The notes beneath the pieces were generated by a model, which did not search any database, was not told where the DNA came from, and saw nothing but the letters and a program-made list of their open reading frames with translations. Shown here piece after piece: positions 42,231 to 50,634 of a stretch of 52,338 nt of DNA. The position numbers and the translations under genes are program-made. Origin of the DNA: Deltaproteobacteria bacterium (GTDB lineage Bacteria > Desulfobacterota > Syntrophobacteria > BM002); assembly GCA_020347625.1 (NCBI GenBank), contig CP070735.1:2745649-2797986 (forward strand). Reading direction: 5' to 3'. The first letter of the stretch is position 1, and every line of letters begins with the position of its first letter.

Positions 42231-44501
42231 CTAAACAATACACACCCTTCTGACCTGGATGAAGTCGGTTAATCCCTCGAACACCTTTCGAATTCCGTCC
42301 TGTTTCAAGGTGCGCATACCTTCGTTTACAGCGGCCCGGCGGATCTCTTCCATGTGGGCCCGATTCTGGATTAGTTCTTTGATTTCTGAGCTGGCCACGA
42401 GTAGCTCGTGTATCCCCGCTCTGCCTCTGTAACCGCTATCGTTGCAGTTTTCACAACCAGTACCGCGGTGGAGTCGCATTTCGTCGTTGTATTGAACATT
42501 GAGTTCCTCGAAAAGATCCTCGCCATACTCCTGCGACAGCAAGTCAAACTCTTCCCTTGTGGGATGATAAGACTCCTTACAATTTGGACAGATGGTGCGA
42601 ACCAAGCGCTGGGCCAAGATACCCAGCAGCGCATCGGCGAAGTTGAGGGGATTCATGCCCATGTCAATGAGACGAGTGACTGATTCCGGAGCACTGTTGG
42701 TGTGCAACGTGCTAAGAACCATGTGACCGGTAAGCGATGCTTCCAATCCCATAGCAGCGGTTTCTGCATCCCGCATCTCTCCGACCATGATTATATCGGG
42801 GTCGGCGCGCAAAAAAGACCGCATGGCTTCGGCAAAAGTATAGCCGATCTTGGCGTGGGTTTGTACCTGACGCAGTCCGTACTGTGTAATCTCCACCGGA
42901 TCCTCGGCGGTCCAGATCTTCACTTCCGGCCGGTTAATGTGTCCAAGAACTGAGTGAAGCGTGGTCGTTTTTCCCGAACCTGTAGGGCCAACAACCAGCA
43001 GAATTCCGTAAGGTTTTTCGATCAGTTCAATCAGGTTTTTAAGGTTTGCTTCGGAGAAAGCCATCTTTTCTAAAGGGAGTGGCTTGCCAGAAGCCAGTAG
43101 CCGCAGGACCACATCTTCCCTCCCCCCGGCTGTGGGGGTGACCTCCACTCTTAGTTCCACTTCTTTTTGGCCATACTTGAGCTTTATTTTGCCACTTTGG
43201 GGCATTCTTTTTTCGGCGATATCTAGTTTCGCCATGATCTTGACTCTGCTGACCAGAGCCCTGGCATGAGTTGGGGGAACTTCCTGGTATTTGAAGCAGG
43301 CACCGTCCCGGCGAAAACGAATTTCCGTGGGGTGCTTACCAAGATAGGGTTCGATGTGAATATCTGAAGCGGTCATGTCATAGGCATCTTTAATGATTTG
43401 ATTGGCCAAGCGTACGATGCCCGCATCGCTTTCGTTAAGGAGTTCCTCCTCCATTTCCTCGCTTTCATCGCGCTCTCTCTCCAGTTCGCCGATGATGCTC
43501 CTAACCGATGCCGCTTCTGAACCTTCACCAACTGCCGTGTCAATGAATCGGAGTATGTCCTCTCGAAGTGCCACTCTGAACTCATATTTCTCTGCCTGCA
43601 TCAGACCCTTAATTTCTTTGACACGTTCAGCGTTTTGCGGATCATCTATGAGTATTACCAGTTTGCCGTTTTCCTTTTGCAAGGGAATCCAAAAGTTACG
43701 CCTTAAATAACCAAGGTTGAGACCATGGATAAGTTCAGTAGGAATGATGGTCTTGTCTTCATAAGAAACGAACGGAACGCCGTAATAGGCTTCGAATGAC
43801 TTAGCCAAAGCCTTTTTGGGCACCTTAAATTCCTTAATAAGAACGCTGGGGAGGTCAGTCTTTTGTTCTCTTGCTCTGGCGATCGCTTGGTTGAGATCGT
43901 CCTCGCTGATAATCTGCTGGGAAAACAAATAGTCAAATTTGGAGGGCTCTTGTTGCATGCGGCCTTGATTGTGGAAGGCAAGCCCCAAAACCTTACAGAT
44001 CTCAACCAGATATTTCTCGTCTTCTTTGCTAAACTGCTCAGCCCCTTTTTTGTTTACTATCTCCACTACCCCTTTGAGATATTTGCCGTTGTATAGAATG
44101 GGACCCGAGAGGAGCTCTTTAGTTTCAAAGCCGGTAACCTTATCCCACTGATCATCGAACTTTAGCTTAGGATCCAAGCGCTTCAGCTCTTCCGGATCAT
44201 AAACATTGGCAATGTTGAACGTTTTGCCTGACACCGCAGTGTGACCCGCCACACTGGTCTTGCTCAATGCCAGACGAATCTCCTTGACTTCTTCCCCTTC
44301 CTTGACTTTGGAATATATCTCTCGCTTTTCAGGATCCACACCGTAGACGGTAATCCGCTCCGCATCAAAAAGAGCGATTATTTCATCTTTCAGGTAGAGC
44401 AGAATTTCATCCAGATTCCTGGCATCATGCAGCTGATGGGTGATGCGGTTGAGAAGCCGTTCTTTCTTGAGCTGTTCTTCAATCTTTGCCTTGGTCGTCA
44501 C
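42231..44501 (-). CDS. GAF-containing PilB/GspE-family secretion ATPase
   Basis: Powers assembly of type IV pili or type II secretion at the inner membrane. The 756-residue protein has a GAF domain at about 26-180 (SVAGHTAVSGKTFNIANV, VVEIVNKK), an MshEN/GspE N-terminal domain at 190-330, and the ATPase: Walker A GPTGSGKTTT at 505-514, Asp box WTAEDPVEI, Walker B DPDIIMVGEMRD, His box GHMVLSTLHTNSAPE, and a zinc CxxC pair (CPNCKES and CENCNDSGYRGR). The GAF domain is not part of ordinary PilB and suggests control by a nucleotide or other ligand. No other pil or gsp genes are adjacent. Confidence 0.9.
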   Translation of the reverse strand: MTTKAKIEEQLKKERLLNRITHQLHDARNLDEILLYLKDEIIALFDAERITVYGVDPEKREIYSKVKEGEEVKEIRLALSKTSVAGHTAVSGKTFNIANVYDPEELKRLDPKLKFDDQWDKVTGFETKELLSGPILYNGKYLKGVVEIVNKKGAEQFSKEDEKYLVEICKVLGLAFHNQGRMQQEPSKFDYLFSQQIISEDDLNQAIARAREQKTDLPSVLIKEFKVPKKALAKSFEAYYGVPFVSYEDKTIIPTELIHGLNLGYLRRNFWIPLQKENGKLVILIDDPQNAERVKEIKGLMQAEKYEFRVALREDILRFIDTAVGEGSEAASVRSIIGELERERDESEEMEEELLNESDAGIVRLANQIIKDAYDMTASDIHIEPYLGKHPTEIRFRRDGACFKYQEVPPTHARALVSRVKIMAKLDIAEKRMPQSGKIKLKYGQKEVELRVEVTPTAGGREDVVLRLLASGKPLPLEKMAFSEANLKNLIELIEKPYGILLVVGPTGSGKTTTLHSVLGHINRPEVKIWTAEDPVEITQYGLRQVQTHAKIGYTFAEAMRSFLRADPDIIMVGEMRDAETAAMGLEASLTGHMVLSTLHTNSAPESVTRLIDMGMNPLNFADALLGILAQRLVRTICPNCKESYHPTREEFDLLSQEYGEDLFEELNVQYNDEMRLHRGTGCENCNDSGYRGRAGIHELLVASSEIKELIQNRAHMEEIRRAAVNEGMRTLKQDGIRKVFEGLTDFIQVRRVCIV

Positions 44502-44529
44502 GGTTCTCTTCCCTTCCTTCGCGCTGCGC

Positions 44530-44830
44530 GCGCGTTAAACACTGAACACTAGGGACTAGGCACCAACTTAGCGACACGGGGAAACGGTGACACGGAGACC
44601 CGGGGACGCGACAAAATGACAAATGAGAATTGTGTAATGCCAGATGTGAAATGAGAAATGTTTCTGTGCTTAGTCCTTGCTTCCCGCCCTGTCCGCCGAC
44701 TTGTCCCGCCGTAGTTTTAACGAAGGCGGAAGCTCTAGCGAAGGCGGATGCAATCTGCCCGCTGCCCGCTGAATACTCTCTCGTCTCCGCGTCGCCGTTT
44801 CACCCTGTCTCCGCGTCGGAGGCACCAGTA
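44530..44830. repeat. Composite intergenic element, copy B, with inserted palindromic module
   Basis: Plus-strand order: ACACTAGGGACTAGGCAC (44541-44562), CAACTTAGCGACACGGGGAA (44564-44583), GACACGGAGACC words to 44612, ATGACAAATGAG words, the 27 bases 44635-44661 shared with 12961-12987, a 60-70 base insertion made of two GAAGGCGG hairpin halves (about 44682-44748), CTGCCCGCTGCCCGCTG (44756-44771), and CGTCTCCGCGTCGCCG words (44782-44820) that are the inverse of the GACACGGAGACC words. Confidence 0.85.
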
Positions 44831-44893
44831 CGACCTCCCTCGGCCAGTCCCTCACTGCCCCTGGTATCCTGCTTTTATCCTTGCAACCTCCAT

Positions 44894-46060
44894 TTAATAT
44901 AAAAACATCGGTTTTCCCATGACATGCCGAACCTTTGGCCGGTACTGCTCCGCATCATATAGCTCACGAACATCAACTCGTTTCTGACCCGAGGTAATAG
45001 TGCTCATGGGTACGTCCGTGTAGATTCCCTGGGTCAGGGAAACCATGCGACCGCTGACCTTCTTGATGACCAGGTCGATGGCCATGTTGGCATAATTCAC
45101 AGCCACCATCAAATCTAGAGAGTCGGGGGCACCGCTGCGCATCAGATATGAGAGCTGTTGGTAGATGATATTCTGTCCAGTAAGCTTTTTCAGAATTTCA
45201 CCAGTCTCCATTCCTATCCCTCCCAGCTTACGATGACCATAGGCGTCTGCCTCGCCAAATATCATCATTTCGCCGCTAACCATTTTGGCCCCCTCACTGA
45301 TGGTGAGCATAGCATAGTTACTGGGATTGGCCTTTTTGTCCTCCATAATCAACTGAGCAAGTTTTTCCGGATCGAAAGGCACCTCAGAAATGATGGCCCG
45401 ATCAGCGCTCGCCAGATATGCCGAGATCAGCGAAGTCTCGCCGCAGTATCGGCCAAAGAGCTCTATGACCGCGATGCGTTCGTGGGAACCGGTAGAGGTG
45501 CGGAGGGCATGGATGAAGTTGACACTCCTGGTTACGGCAGTAGAAAAGCCAATACAGTAGTCTGTACCGTGAACATCGTTGTCCATGGTTTTTGGAATAG
45601 CCACCGCGGGGAAACCTTCCTCATGGAGACGTTCCCCGTAGCTTAGGGTGTCATCGCCACCAATGGGAATCAATACGTCGATACCGAGGTGTTCCAGGTT
45701 ACGGAGAACGTGTGGGGTAAAATCATTGAGTTCACCCTCTTTTGCCTGCCCTTTGAGAAACTCTGGAGCGTTCTCGTATTTCACTTTTCCAGGATTCGTT
45801 CGCGAGGTGTGGAGGTAAGTACCACCGGATCGATCAATGGTACGGACTTTGCCTTTATCCAGTTCGACGATCTTATTTTCCCTATCCTCGGGATCCTCAG
45901 GATTAAACTCCAAGAGACCCGCCCATCCTCGTCGGATGCCGAAGATTCTGAGACCTTCTTCGGCCCCTCGATAAACCAATGCCTTTATACATGGGTTCAG
46001 ACCCGGTACATCGCCACCGCCTGTGAGTATGCCTATGGATAGAGGTTTTTTTGCAGCCAT
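44894..46060 (-). CDS. pfp: Pyrophosphate-type 6-phosphofructokinase
   Basis: Phosphorylates fructose-6-phosphate, by sequence with PPi rather than ATP. The 388-residue protein begins [17 protein letters not shown]. Two specificity marks are readable: IGGDDTL at 133-139, with Asp where ATP enzymes have Gly, and IPKTMDNDV at 155-163, with Lys in place of Gly. Other motifs are [26 protein letters not shown] and GGIGMETG. The start at 46060 has CGGAGAAA ahead of it, so 28 residues of the longest ORF are dropped. It follows a repeat-containing gap upstream of the PilB gene. PPi use is reversible, which suits gluconeogenic or energy-limited metabolism. Confidence 0.9.
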   Translation of the reverse strand: MAAKKPLSIGILTGGGDVPGLNPCIKALVYRGAEEGLRIFGIRRGWAGLLEFNPEDPEDRENKIVELDKGKVRTIDRSGGTYLHTSRTNPGKVKYENAPEFLKGQAKEGELNDFTPHVLRNLEHLGIDVLIPIGGDDTLSYGERLHEEGFPAVAIPKTMDNDVHGTDYCIGFSTAVTRSVNFIHALRTSTGSHERIAVIELFGRYCGETSLISAYLASADRAIISEVPFDPEKLAQLIMEDKKANPSNYAMLTISEGAKMVSGEMMIFGEADAYGHRKLGGIGMETGEILKKLTGQNIIYQQLSYLMRSGAPDSLDLMVAVNYANMAIDLVIKKVSGRMVSLTQGIYTDVPMSTITSGQKRVDVRELYDAEQYRPKVRHVMGKPMFLY

Positions 46061-46144
46061 GGTTTTTCTCCGTGAGTGAGATCTTGGTTTCAGTGCACGC
46101 AGGTGTACAATGACGATCAATACTTTTAAGACCTGCTCCTGCAT

Positions 46145-46440
46145 ATTATCGTGAAGCAGCTATTCTAAAAAGCGTGTTCAATTTAATCTTAATGGGGCGG
46201 AGTAGTCAATAAAAATGGGGTGGTATTCATCAGCGACGCTAAGCTTGTACTGCCCAGGTGAGAGTAGAAAAAGAGAAGTAGATGGTAAGTGGTCGGCGAC
46301 CGAACAGTCATTAAGTCACAGGGGAGCCGCTTGGCGCAGATGCCACTTGTGCTTTGGGGACTTAGCACTCTGTTCACCTAAGCTTTGGCGAAGGGAATCG
46401 AGGCGAGTGAAAGCAACTACTGCATGATCCTACTACCTTC
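46145..46440. other. Intergenic region, no gene seen
   Basis: About 300 bases between pfp and the small hypothetical gene. CTAAGCTTTGGCGAAGG at 46379-46395 resembles half of the palindromic module. No convincing gene or RNA was found. Confidence 0.35.
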
Positions 46441-46692
46441 CTATAATCCTAAACGGGTAACCCACTTCCCCCGGCGAGCTATGCGTTGTTCTTTTTGGAT
46501 CCGATCAATTTTTTTCTCATAGTATTTTTTACACTGCTTTATAAAATATTGACATTTACGCTGATCGGAAAGTCCCACTGCCTCATACGGCGCATCCCAG
46601 CATCCCAGCTTTAGGAGAGTTGCATCAATATTGGGCGTATCAAGCAGTTTGATTTTACTTTCATAGTATGCCAGTTCGCCTGTACGTTTCAT
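46441..46692 (-). CDS. Small hypothetical protein (83 aa)
   Basis: I do not recognise it. The protein is soluble, Lys/Arg-rich in the second half (KQCKKYYEKKIDRIQKEQRIARRGK), with two Cys residues around CWDAPYE and CQYFIKQCKK. A strong ribosome-binding site (GGAGG within GGGGAGGAAGGGG) precedes the ATG at 46692. An AT-rich region with TATAAA-like sequence lies just upstream at 46716-46745. It does not overlap its neighbours. Possibly nucleic-acid binding by charge only. Confidence 0.5.
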   Translation of the reverse strand: MKRTGELAYYESKIKLLDTPNIDATLLKLGCWDAPYEAVGLSDQRKCQYFIKQCKKYYEKKIDRIQKEQRIARRGKWVTRLGL

Positions 46693-46761
46693 GGCCCCTT
46701 CCTCCCCCTCTTAGATTATGTATGTTTTTTTATACATATACATACACAAAAGTGCGCACCT

Positions 46762-46841
46762 CAATATTCTGAAGATGACAATTTTTTAGGAATATTAGCT
46801 AGTTTCAAGATTAGAGCCCATTTGTTGCCCCCAATATTCTG
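46762..46841. promoter_or_regulatory. Pair of CAATATTCTG direct repeats
   Basis: The ten bases CAATATTCTG occur at 46762-46771 and again at 46832-46841, 70 bases apart (about seven helical turns), between divergent genes. A related GGAATATTAG lies between them. They could be operator sites, but no regulator is known. Confidence 0.35.
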
Positions 46842-46967
46842 CAACCCATATGCCAACTGTTGCCCTGAAATAGTACTGGTATTTTGCTCTTTGCTCGGAT
46901 ACACTACGCCCGGCAAAGGAGGTATGGAGCTGCAGCCCGCGTGCGTTTCTGCCCGAACTTCGAGACC

Positions 46968-47507
46968 ATGGAGTTCATAGTGCCCTCCATCGCTCTGCAT
47001 AGCCCTCAAGGGAAAACCGTCTCCGTTACCGCTATTGGCCTTTTAGTGTGGCTTGTGGTAATGGTTCTTTACCGGGGGCAACTCCTTGAGCCTTTCGAGC
47101 TGCAAACCTATGACCAATTATGTCAGCTGAGCGAAGCAAGTTCATCTTCTCCCGAGGAAATCGCTCTTGTCGTCATCGATCAAGGCAGTCTTGAGGCCGC
47201 CCTTGAGCAGGGAATCACCTGGCCCTGGCCGCGCCAGATGTATGCCCCAATTGTACACTTTTGTACCTCATCTGACGCCAGAGCTGTAGTTTTTGACATT
47301 TTGTATACCGAACCCTCTGCCTACGGCGTCGAAGACGACCAACTGCTGGCCGAAGCGCTTCAGGAAAGCAAAGTCGTTTTACTCCCACTATTTCTCATCA
47401 ACACAGATCGTCCTCAGCAGGACTGGGAAGCACCAAGCTCAAGCCCACCAAAAGGTAGGTGGCAGGCAATGGGTTTTGCGCAACGCGAATTACCCTATGA
47501 AAGATAA
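46968..47507 (+). pseudogene. Truncated CHASE2-domain gene
   Basis: The N-terminal half of a CHASE2 sensor. It has one TM helix (GLLVWLVVMVLYRG), then ELQTYDQLCQL, IALVVIDQGSL, WPWPRQMYAPIVHF, ARAVVFDILYTEP and DDQLLAEAL, all typical of CHASE2. The frame stops after 179 residues at GFAQRELPYER, before the DxDG-R part, the following TM helices and any cyclase or kinase output. The stop is immediately followed by AGAAATGTGAATTCCGAAATG repeat-type words. It is most likely a decayed gene rather than a functional short protein. The start at 46968 is the ATG that begins MEFIVPS; GGAGG lies farther upstream. Confidence 0.65.
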
Positions 47508-47604
47508 GAAATGTGAATTCCGAAATGCGACGGGCTTGTCAAACTTGCTTGAGTCGTGATAGTGCTTATATTAATCCGAAAATAATTCAGACACGGAGGG
47601 CACG

Positions 47605-47958
47605 ATGCCCGAATCAATTGTTGACCAAGCGAATGCTGAAGAGATCGTCATCGCCACCATAGGCAACCAGAAAAACCCCGCCCAGGTGGTGGAGATAGTC
47701 CACTTACCAGAAAAAGGCGTATTCATAACCCGCGGCATTGCTACTCACTTTCAGCTGAGGGACATTGCTGTTCCCCAAACTCTGATGCTCACGGAAATTC
47801 ACGAGATGACCGGAGTCCTGTCCTATCTGTTGGAACGCATAGCCACTGCAGCGGATCTTAATCTCCCCTTCCGTTATGATTCTGAATTTGAAGTAGGAGA
47901 TAGCAGATTCAGTCTACAGGAAAGCGGCGATTTCATGATTCTAAACCGCCATGATTAG
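47605..47958 (+). CDS. Hypothetical protein (117 aa) upstream of FHA gene
   Basis: I do not recognise this family. It is a small, acidic, soluble protein: EEIVIATIGNQKNPAQVVEI, a strand VFITRGIATHFQLRDIAVP, a helix LTEIHEMTGVLSYLLERIA and a mixed C-terminus SRFSLQESGDFMILNR. GGAGGG precedes the ATG. It is followed after 55 bases by the FHA gene on the same strand, so the pair is probably an operon. The shape suggests a binding partner rather than an enzyme. Confidence 0.6.
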   Translation: MPESIVDQANAEEIVIATIGNQKNPAQVVEIVHLPEKGVFITRGIATHFQLRDIAVPQTLMLTEIHEMTGVLSYLLERIATAADLNLPFRYDSEFEVGDSRFSLQESGDFMILNRHD

Positions 47959-48013
47959 CCCGTTTCTCGAGAAGACTTTGGCGCCCCAAGCTCATCGCTA
48001 GGAGGTACCATCC

Positions 48014-48568
48014 ATGGGGAAGTTTCGGCCAATCACTGAATACTTGAGAGAGGCGGCAGGCCTTACCTACAGCCTATTTCTGGAAAAATATGAGCATCCC
48101 GTGCTCATTTGGCCGCAAGCGGGTGACTGGATGGATTATACCGACTTCCGATTTGAGACTTATGTGAGCGACATCATCAATGAAGAACCTGGGGACATTT
48201 CCCCCCACACCGAATCCCAAATAGCCGAGACCATGGTTATAGAAATCCGCAAACAAGAGAGCTCCGCACCGAGCAACATGATCTGCGTTGGCCGAGCTGC
48301 CAACAACGACATTGTACTCGCCAATAATACCGTCTCCAAACTTCATACCTATTTTCTAATGTCGGGGCAGGAGGACTCCTACGTAATTGTTGACGCCAAC
48401 TCTACCAACGGCACTCTGGTCAACAATATTCGCCTTGAGGCTTACAAGAATCAGCCCTTGGCCGATCGTGATTACATTCAGTTCGGCCCCTCCATACAGA
48501 TGGTTTATTTGTCCCCACAGGGGTTCTTTGACCTTCTCCAACAATTGCACCGGTCTGGTGTTAGTTGA
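48014..48568 (+). CDS. FHA-domain protein
   Basis: Phosphothreonine-reading adaptor of 184 residues. The FHA domain occupies about 90-165 and has the core motifs ICVGRAANNDIVL, VSKLHTYF and DANSTNGTLVNN, including the Arg, Ser and Asn residues that contact phosphothreonine. Residues 1-85 are a separate unassigned segment (YLREAAGLTYSLFLEKYEHP). No Ser/Thr kinase or phosphatase is encoded in the window, so its partner lies elsewhere. AGGAGG precedes the ATG. An inverted-end repeat element begins two bases after the stop. Confidence 0.88.
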   Translation: MGKFRPITEYLREAAGLTYSLFLEKYEHPVLIWPQAGDWMDYTDFRFETYVSDIINEEPGDISPHTESQIAETMVIEIRKQESSAPSNMICVGRAANNDIVLANNTVSKLHTYFLMSGQEDSYVIVDANSTNGTLVNNIRLEAYKNQPLADRDYIQFGPSIQMVYLSPQGFFDLLQQLHRSGVS

Positions 48569-48569
48569 T

Positions 48570-48713
48570 GACGTTATACGTTATTGGTTATTAGTTATTC
48601 GGGAAAGCAAGATTTCTTTCTGTGGAAAGGTGGAGTTGATCTATCTTTTTCTTCAAGCCCTGAGTCGTAGCCAACAAACTCAACCTGATAACTGATAACG
48701 TATAACTTATAAC
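48570..48713. repeat. Inverted-end intergenic element, copy 2 (GTTATACG family)
   Basis: Starts GACGTTATACGTTATTGG, has the core AAAGCAAGAT, TATCTTTTTCTTCA and AGTCGTAG, and ends GATAACGTATAACTTATAAC, the inverse of the start. It is colinear with 7131-7307. Followed at 48736-48761 by ATGAGAAATGTGAAATGCG words of the CATTT family. Confidence 0.85.
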
Positions 48714-48769
48714 TTCCTCGCCATTAGCTTTGCAAAATGAGAAATGTGAAATGCGAAATGGCTTCCTTT

Positions 48770-48798
48770 TTGCAACCCCGGACTCTTTCCGCTATAAT
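48770..48798 (+). promoter_or_regulatory. Sigma70-type promoter for the PilZ-CBS/ACT pair
   Basis: TTGCAA (48770-48775), 17 bases, perfect TATAAT (48793-48798). Predicted start is near 48805, about 40 bases before the GTG of the PilZ gene. Confidence 0.75.
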
Positions 48799-48845
48799 CG
48801 CTTTAGGTGCCCCATCAAGGCTATCCTGCATAGAGAGGGCTAATC

Positions 48846-49175
48846 GTGCCAACACGATCCGAAGACCGCCGCGGTGGACCGCGTCTCAACCTCGCCGTAC
48901 CAGTCACCTTGCGTCTGGACCAGGAAGAGTGCCAAGCCCATACCATGAATATGAGTTGCCGGGGCTTTCTTCTCCTCACAGACGAATTGCTGCCGTCTGA
49001 AACCCAGTTTTTGGTTGAGATGAAACTACCAGAGACAGATGCGGTGCTGCTGGCCGAGTGCGAGGTCATCTGGTTATCAGAAAACATTTCTATAGGCCCA
49101 GAAGTGCACAGAGGCATGGGTGTCAAACTAATCGGCTTTAAGTATCTCGAAAAGCAACACGAATCAGACTACTGA
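48846..49175 (+). CDS. PilZ-domain c-di-GMP receptor
   Basis: A 109-residue single PilZ domain. The c-di-GMP motifs are complete: R9-GGP-R13 (RxxxR) and N35-M-S37-C-R-G40 (D/NxSxxG), then AECEVIWLSE and GMGVKLIGF strands. It would change partner interactions when the second messenger rises. GTG start at 48846 with GAGAGGG ahead. It shares a promoter with the CBS-ACT gene 21 bases downstream. Possible target is the pilus/secretion ATPase encoded a few kilobases away; that is inference. Confidence 0.88.
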   Translation: MPTRSEDRRGGPRLNLAVPVTLRLDQEECQAHTMNMSCRGFLLLTDELLPSETQFLVEMKLPETDAVLLAECEVIWLSENISIGPEVHRGMGVKLIGFKYLEKQHESDY

Positions 49176-49196
49176 AACCGCCACGAGGAGGAGATT

Positions 49197-49871
49197 ATGT
49201 ATGTAGGCCGCAAAATGACGACTGATCTCGTCACGGTAACGCCTGATACTCCCTTGGTCAAAGCTCGCGATTTGCTCCGAGAACATAACATTAAGCAGGT
49301 ACCCGTTGTTGATGCACAGGGAACACTGGTGGGCATTCTTACTGATCGCGACATCAAGCAAGCCTGGGCTTCGCCGGCCACCACCTTGAGTATTTACGAG
49401 CTGACATATGTCCTGCAGAAGCTAACCGTGGAAAGTGTGATGGTTAAAGACCTCATTACCATAACTCCGGATGCCACCATCGAACGAGCCGCCAAGATAT
49501 TGCATGATCGCAAAATAGGTAGTCTACCCGTTGTCGAGGGCGATAAGCTGGTGGGTATCATTACCAGCACCGATCTCATGGAAGTTCTCCTGGACGGGCT
49601 GGGCGTTGAGGAAGCGAGCGGGCGCTTCATGGTCCTGGTGAAGGATAGAATTGGGGTGCTGGCCGATGTCTGCGGCCTGCTAAAGGAAGCAAATATCAGT
49701 ATCGTTAGTATGATTACCCTGCCCATGCATCAGTATCCAGATATTTTTCAGCTGGTCATGCGAGTCAACACTTCCGATCGCGACGCAGCCGTGGATTGTC
49801 TCACGAAAGAGGGTTACAGGGTGGTCACCGAGTACAAAAAAGACCTGGAACCTTTCTTACCAACCGACTGA
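49197..49871 (+). CDS. CBS-pair and ACT-domain protein, AcuB-like
   Basis: A 224-residue regulatory protein with two CBS motifs (about 1-60 and 75-135) followed by an ACT domain (about 142-215). Marks are MTTDLVTVTPDTPLVKARDLL, VPVVDAQGTLVGILTDRDI, SLPVVEGDKLVGIITSTDLME and RFMVLVKDRIGVLADVCGLLKEANISIVSM. CBS pairs bind adenosine nucleotides and ACT binds amino acids, so it could join energy and amino acid signals. AGGAGG precedes the ATG. It is the last gene before the terminator at 49963. This arrangement resembles AcuB of Bacillus, whose role is still unclear. Confidence 0.9.
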   Translation: MYVGRKMTTDLVTVTPDTPLVKARDLLREHNIKQVPVVDAQGTLVGILTDRDIKQAWASPATTLSIYELTYVLQKLTVESVMVKDLITITPDATIERAAKILHDRKIGSLPVVEGDKLVGIITSTDLMEVLLDGLGVEEASGRFMVLVKDRIGVLADVCGLLKEANISIVSMITLPMHQYPDIFQLVMRVNTSDRDAAVDCLTKEGYRVVTEYKKDLEPFLPTD

Positions 49872-49882
49872 TTCCCTTTTAC

Positions 49883-49917
49883 CGTCAGTTGTCAGTGGTC
49901 CGTGGTCGGTGGTCAGC
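49883..49917. repeat. Word array (GTCAGTTGTCAGTGGTCCGTGG type)
   Basis: Five variants of a GTCAGTTGTC/GTCCGTGGTC word, the same family as the outer arms of the array at 33496-33697. Confidence 0.7.
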
Positions 49918-49962
49918 GAATCAAAATTATTCCAAAATTCCTGTATAGGGATTGAAATTGTA

Positions 49963-49992
49963 GGGGCGGGGTTTACCCCCGCCCGTTTTTTT
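49963..49992 (+). terminator. Strong rho-independent terminator
   Basis: GGGCGGGG (49964-49971, with one shifted G) pairs with CCCCGCCC (49977-49984) around TTTA, followed by seven T (49986-49992). It ends the PilZ/CBS-ACT unit. Confidence 0.85.
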
Positions 49993-50117
49993 GGCGGGCG
50001 TGTATTAGAGGCATCGAAAACAGCAGATCAAGTCTGACCAATTATTGGGCAAGACAGACAAACGCTCAAGGATGACATAGTTGAGTGGGGCAGCCGTGGG
50101 TGGAAACAACTCGAGCT

Positions 50118-50390
50118 TCACTCAAGTGGCTCTTCTGATCGCCTCTCAATGGTCTCATCTTGATTTTCCGATTCTTCCATTTGCCTCTGTACCCGAGGCC
50201 GACCTGCGACAATGTAAATCAAACCGCCGAAAGGTGGCAGAAGCGTTACCAAGACAAACCAAAGGACCTTGGTTTTGAGGCTGGGAAAACTGCGGTAGGC
50301 CACATCCCGGATGGCCCAAACAGTTGGAACAAACAGCAGGATCGCCACACCAAACAGCAGCAAGATTCTCAGAATTACGCCTGAATCCAT
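50118..50390 (-). CDS. Small membrane protein, PLDc_N type
   Basis: A 90-residue protein with two membrane helices, LRILLLFGVAILLFVPTVWAI and KVLWFVLVTLLPPFGGLIYIVAGRPR (its middle read as LVTLLPPFGGLIYIV). The P-x-GGLIY-x3-GR ending of the second helix is the PLDc_N signature, found at the N-terminus of cardiolipin synthases and in many stand-alone small proteins. The tail is acidic. It lacks any phospholipase part. Role unknown. Confidence 0.75.
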   Translation of the reverse strand: MDSGVILRILLLFGVAILLFVPTVWAIRDVAYRSFPSLKTKVLWFVLVTLLPPFGGLIYIVAGRPRVQRQMEESENQDETIERRSEEPLE

Positions 50391-50634
50391 ATCTCAACTC
50401 TACCCTTCTTCAGATTCAATGCGGTCACGTACTCCCCTCTTTGAGGCAGAGAGATTTTATCATAATTAAGGTTTATTTAGCAGCACATATGGTGGTACCA
50501 CTTCCACTGTCAGATTTGTCAAAAAGTTGTGACCTACACTCAGGGTAGATTGGCGGGAAAATCTGGATATTGGCGGTATGTCGTTTTGGAAATCAACTTC
50601 AGGGAGGTCTACCTGTATGATCCTCTTATTTATC
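50391..50634. other. Intergenic region, nothing recognised
   Basis: About 240 bases between two minus-strand genes. No gene, terminator or word array was seen. Confidence 0.35.

Noticed and set aside
46189..46427. Frames of 62-70 codons on both strands
   Set aside because: No ribosome-binding site, overlapping each other, no recognisable sequence.
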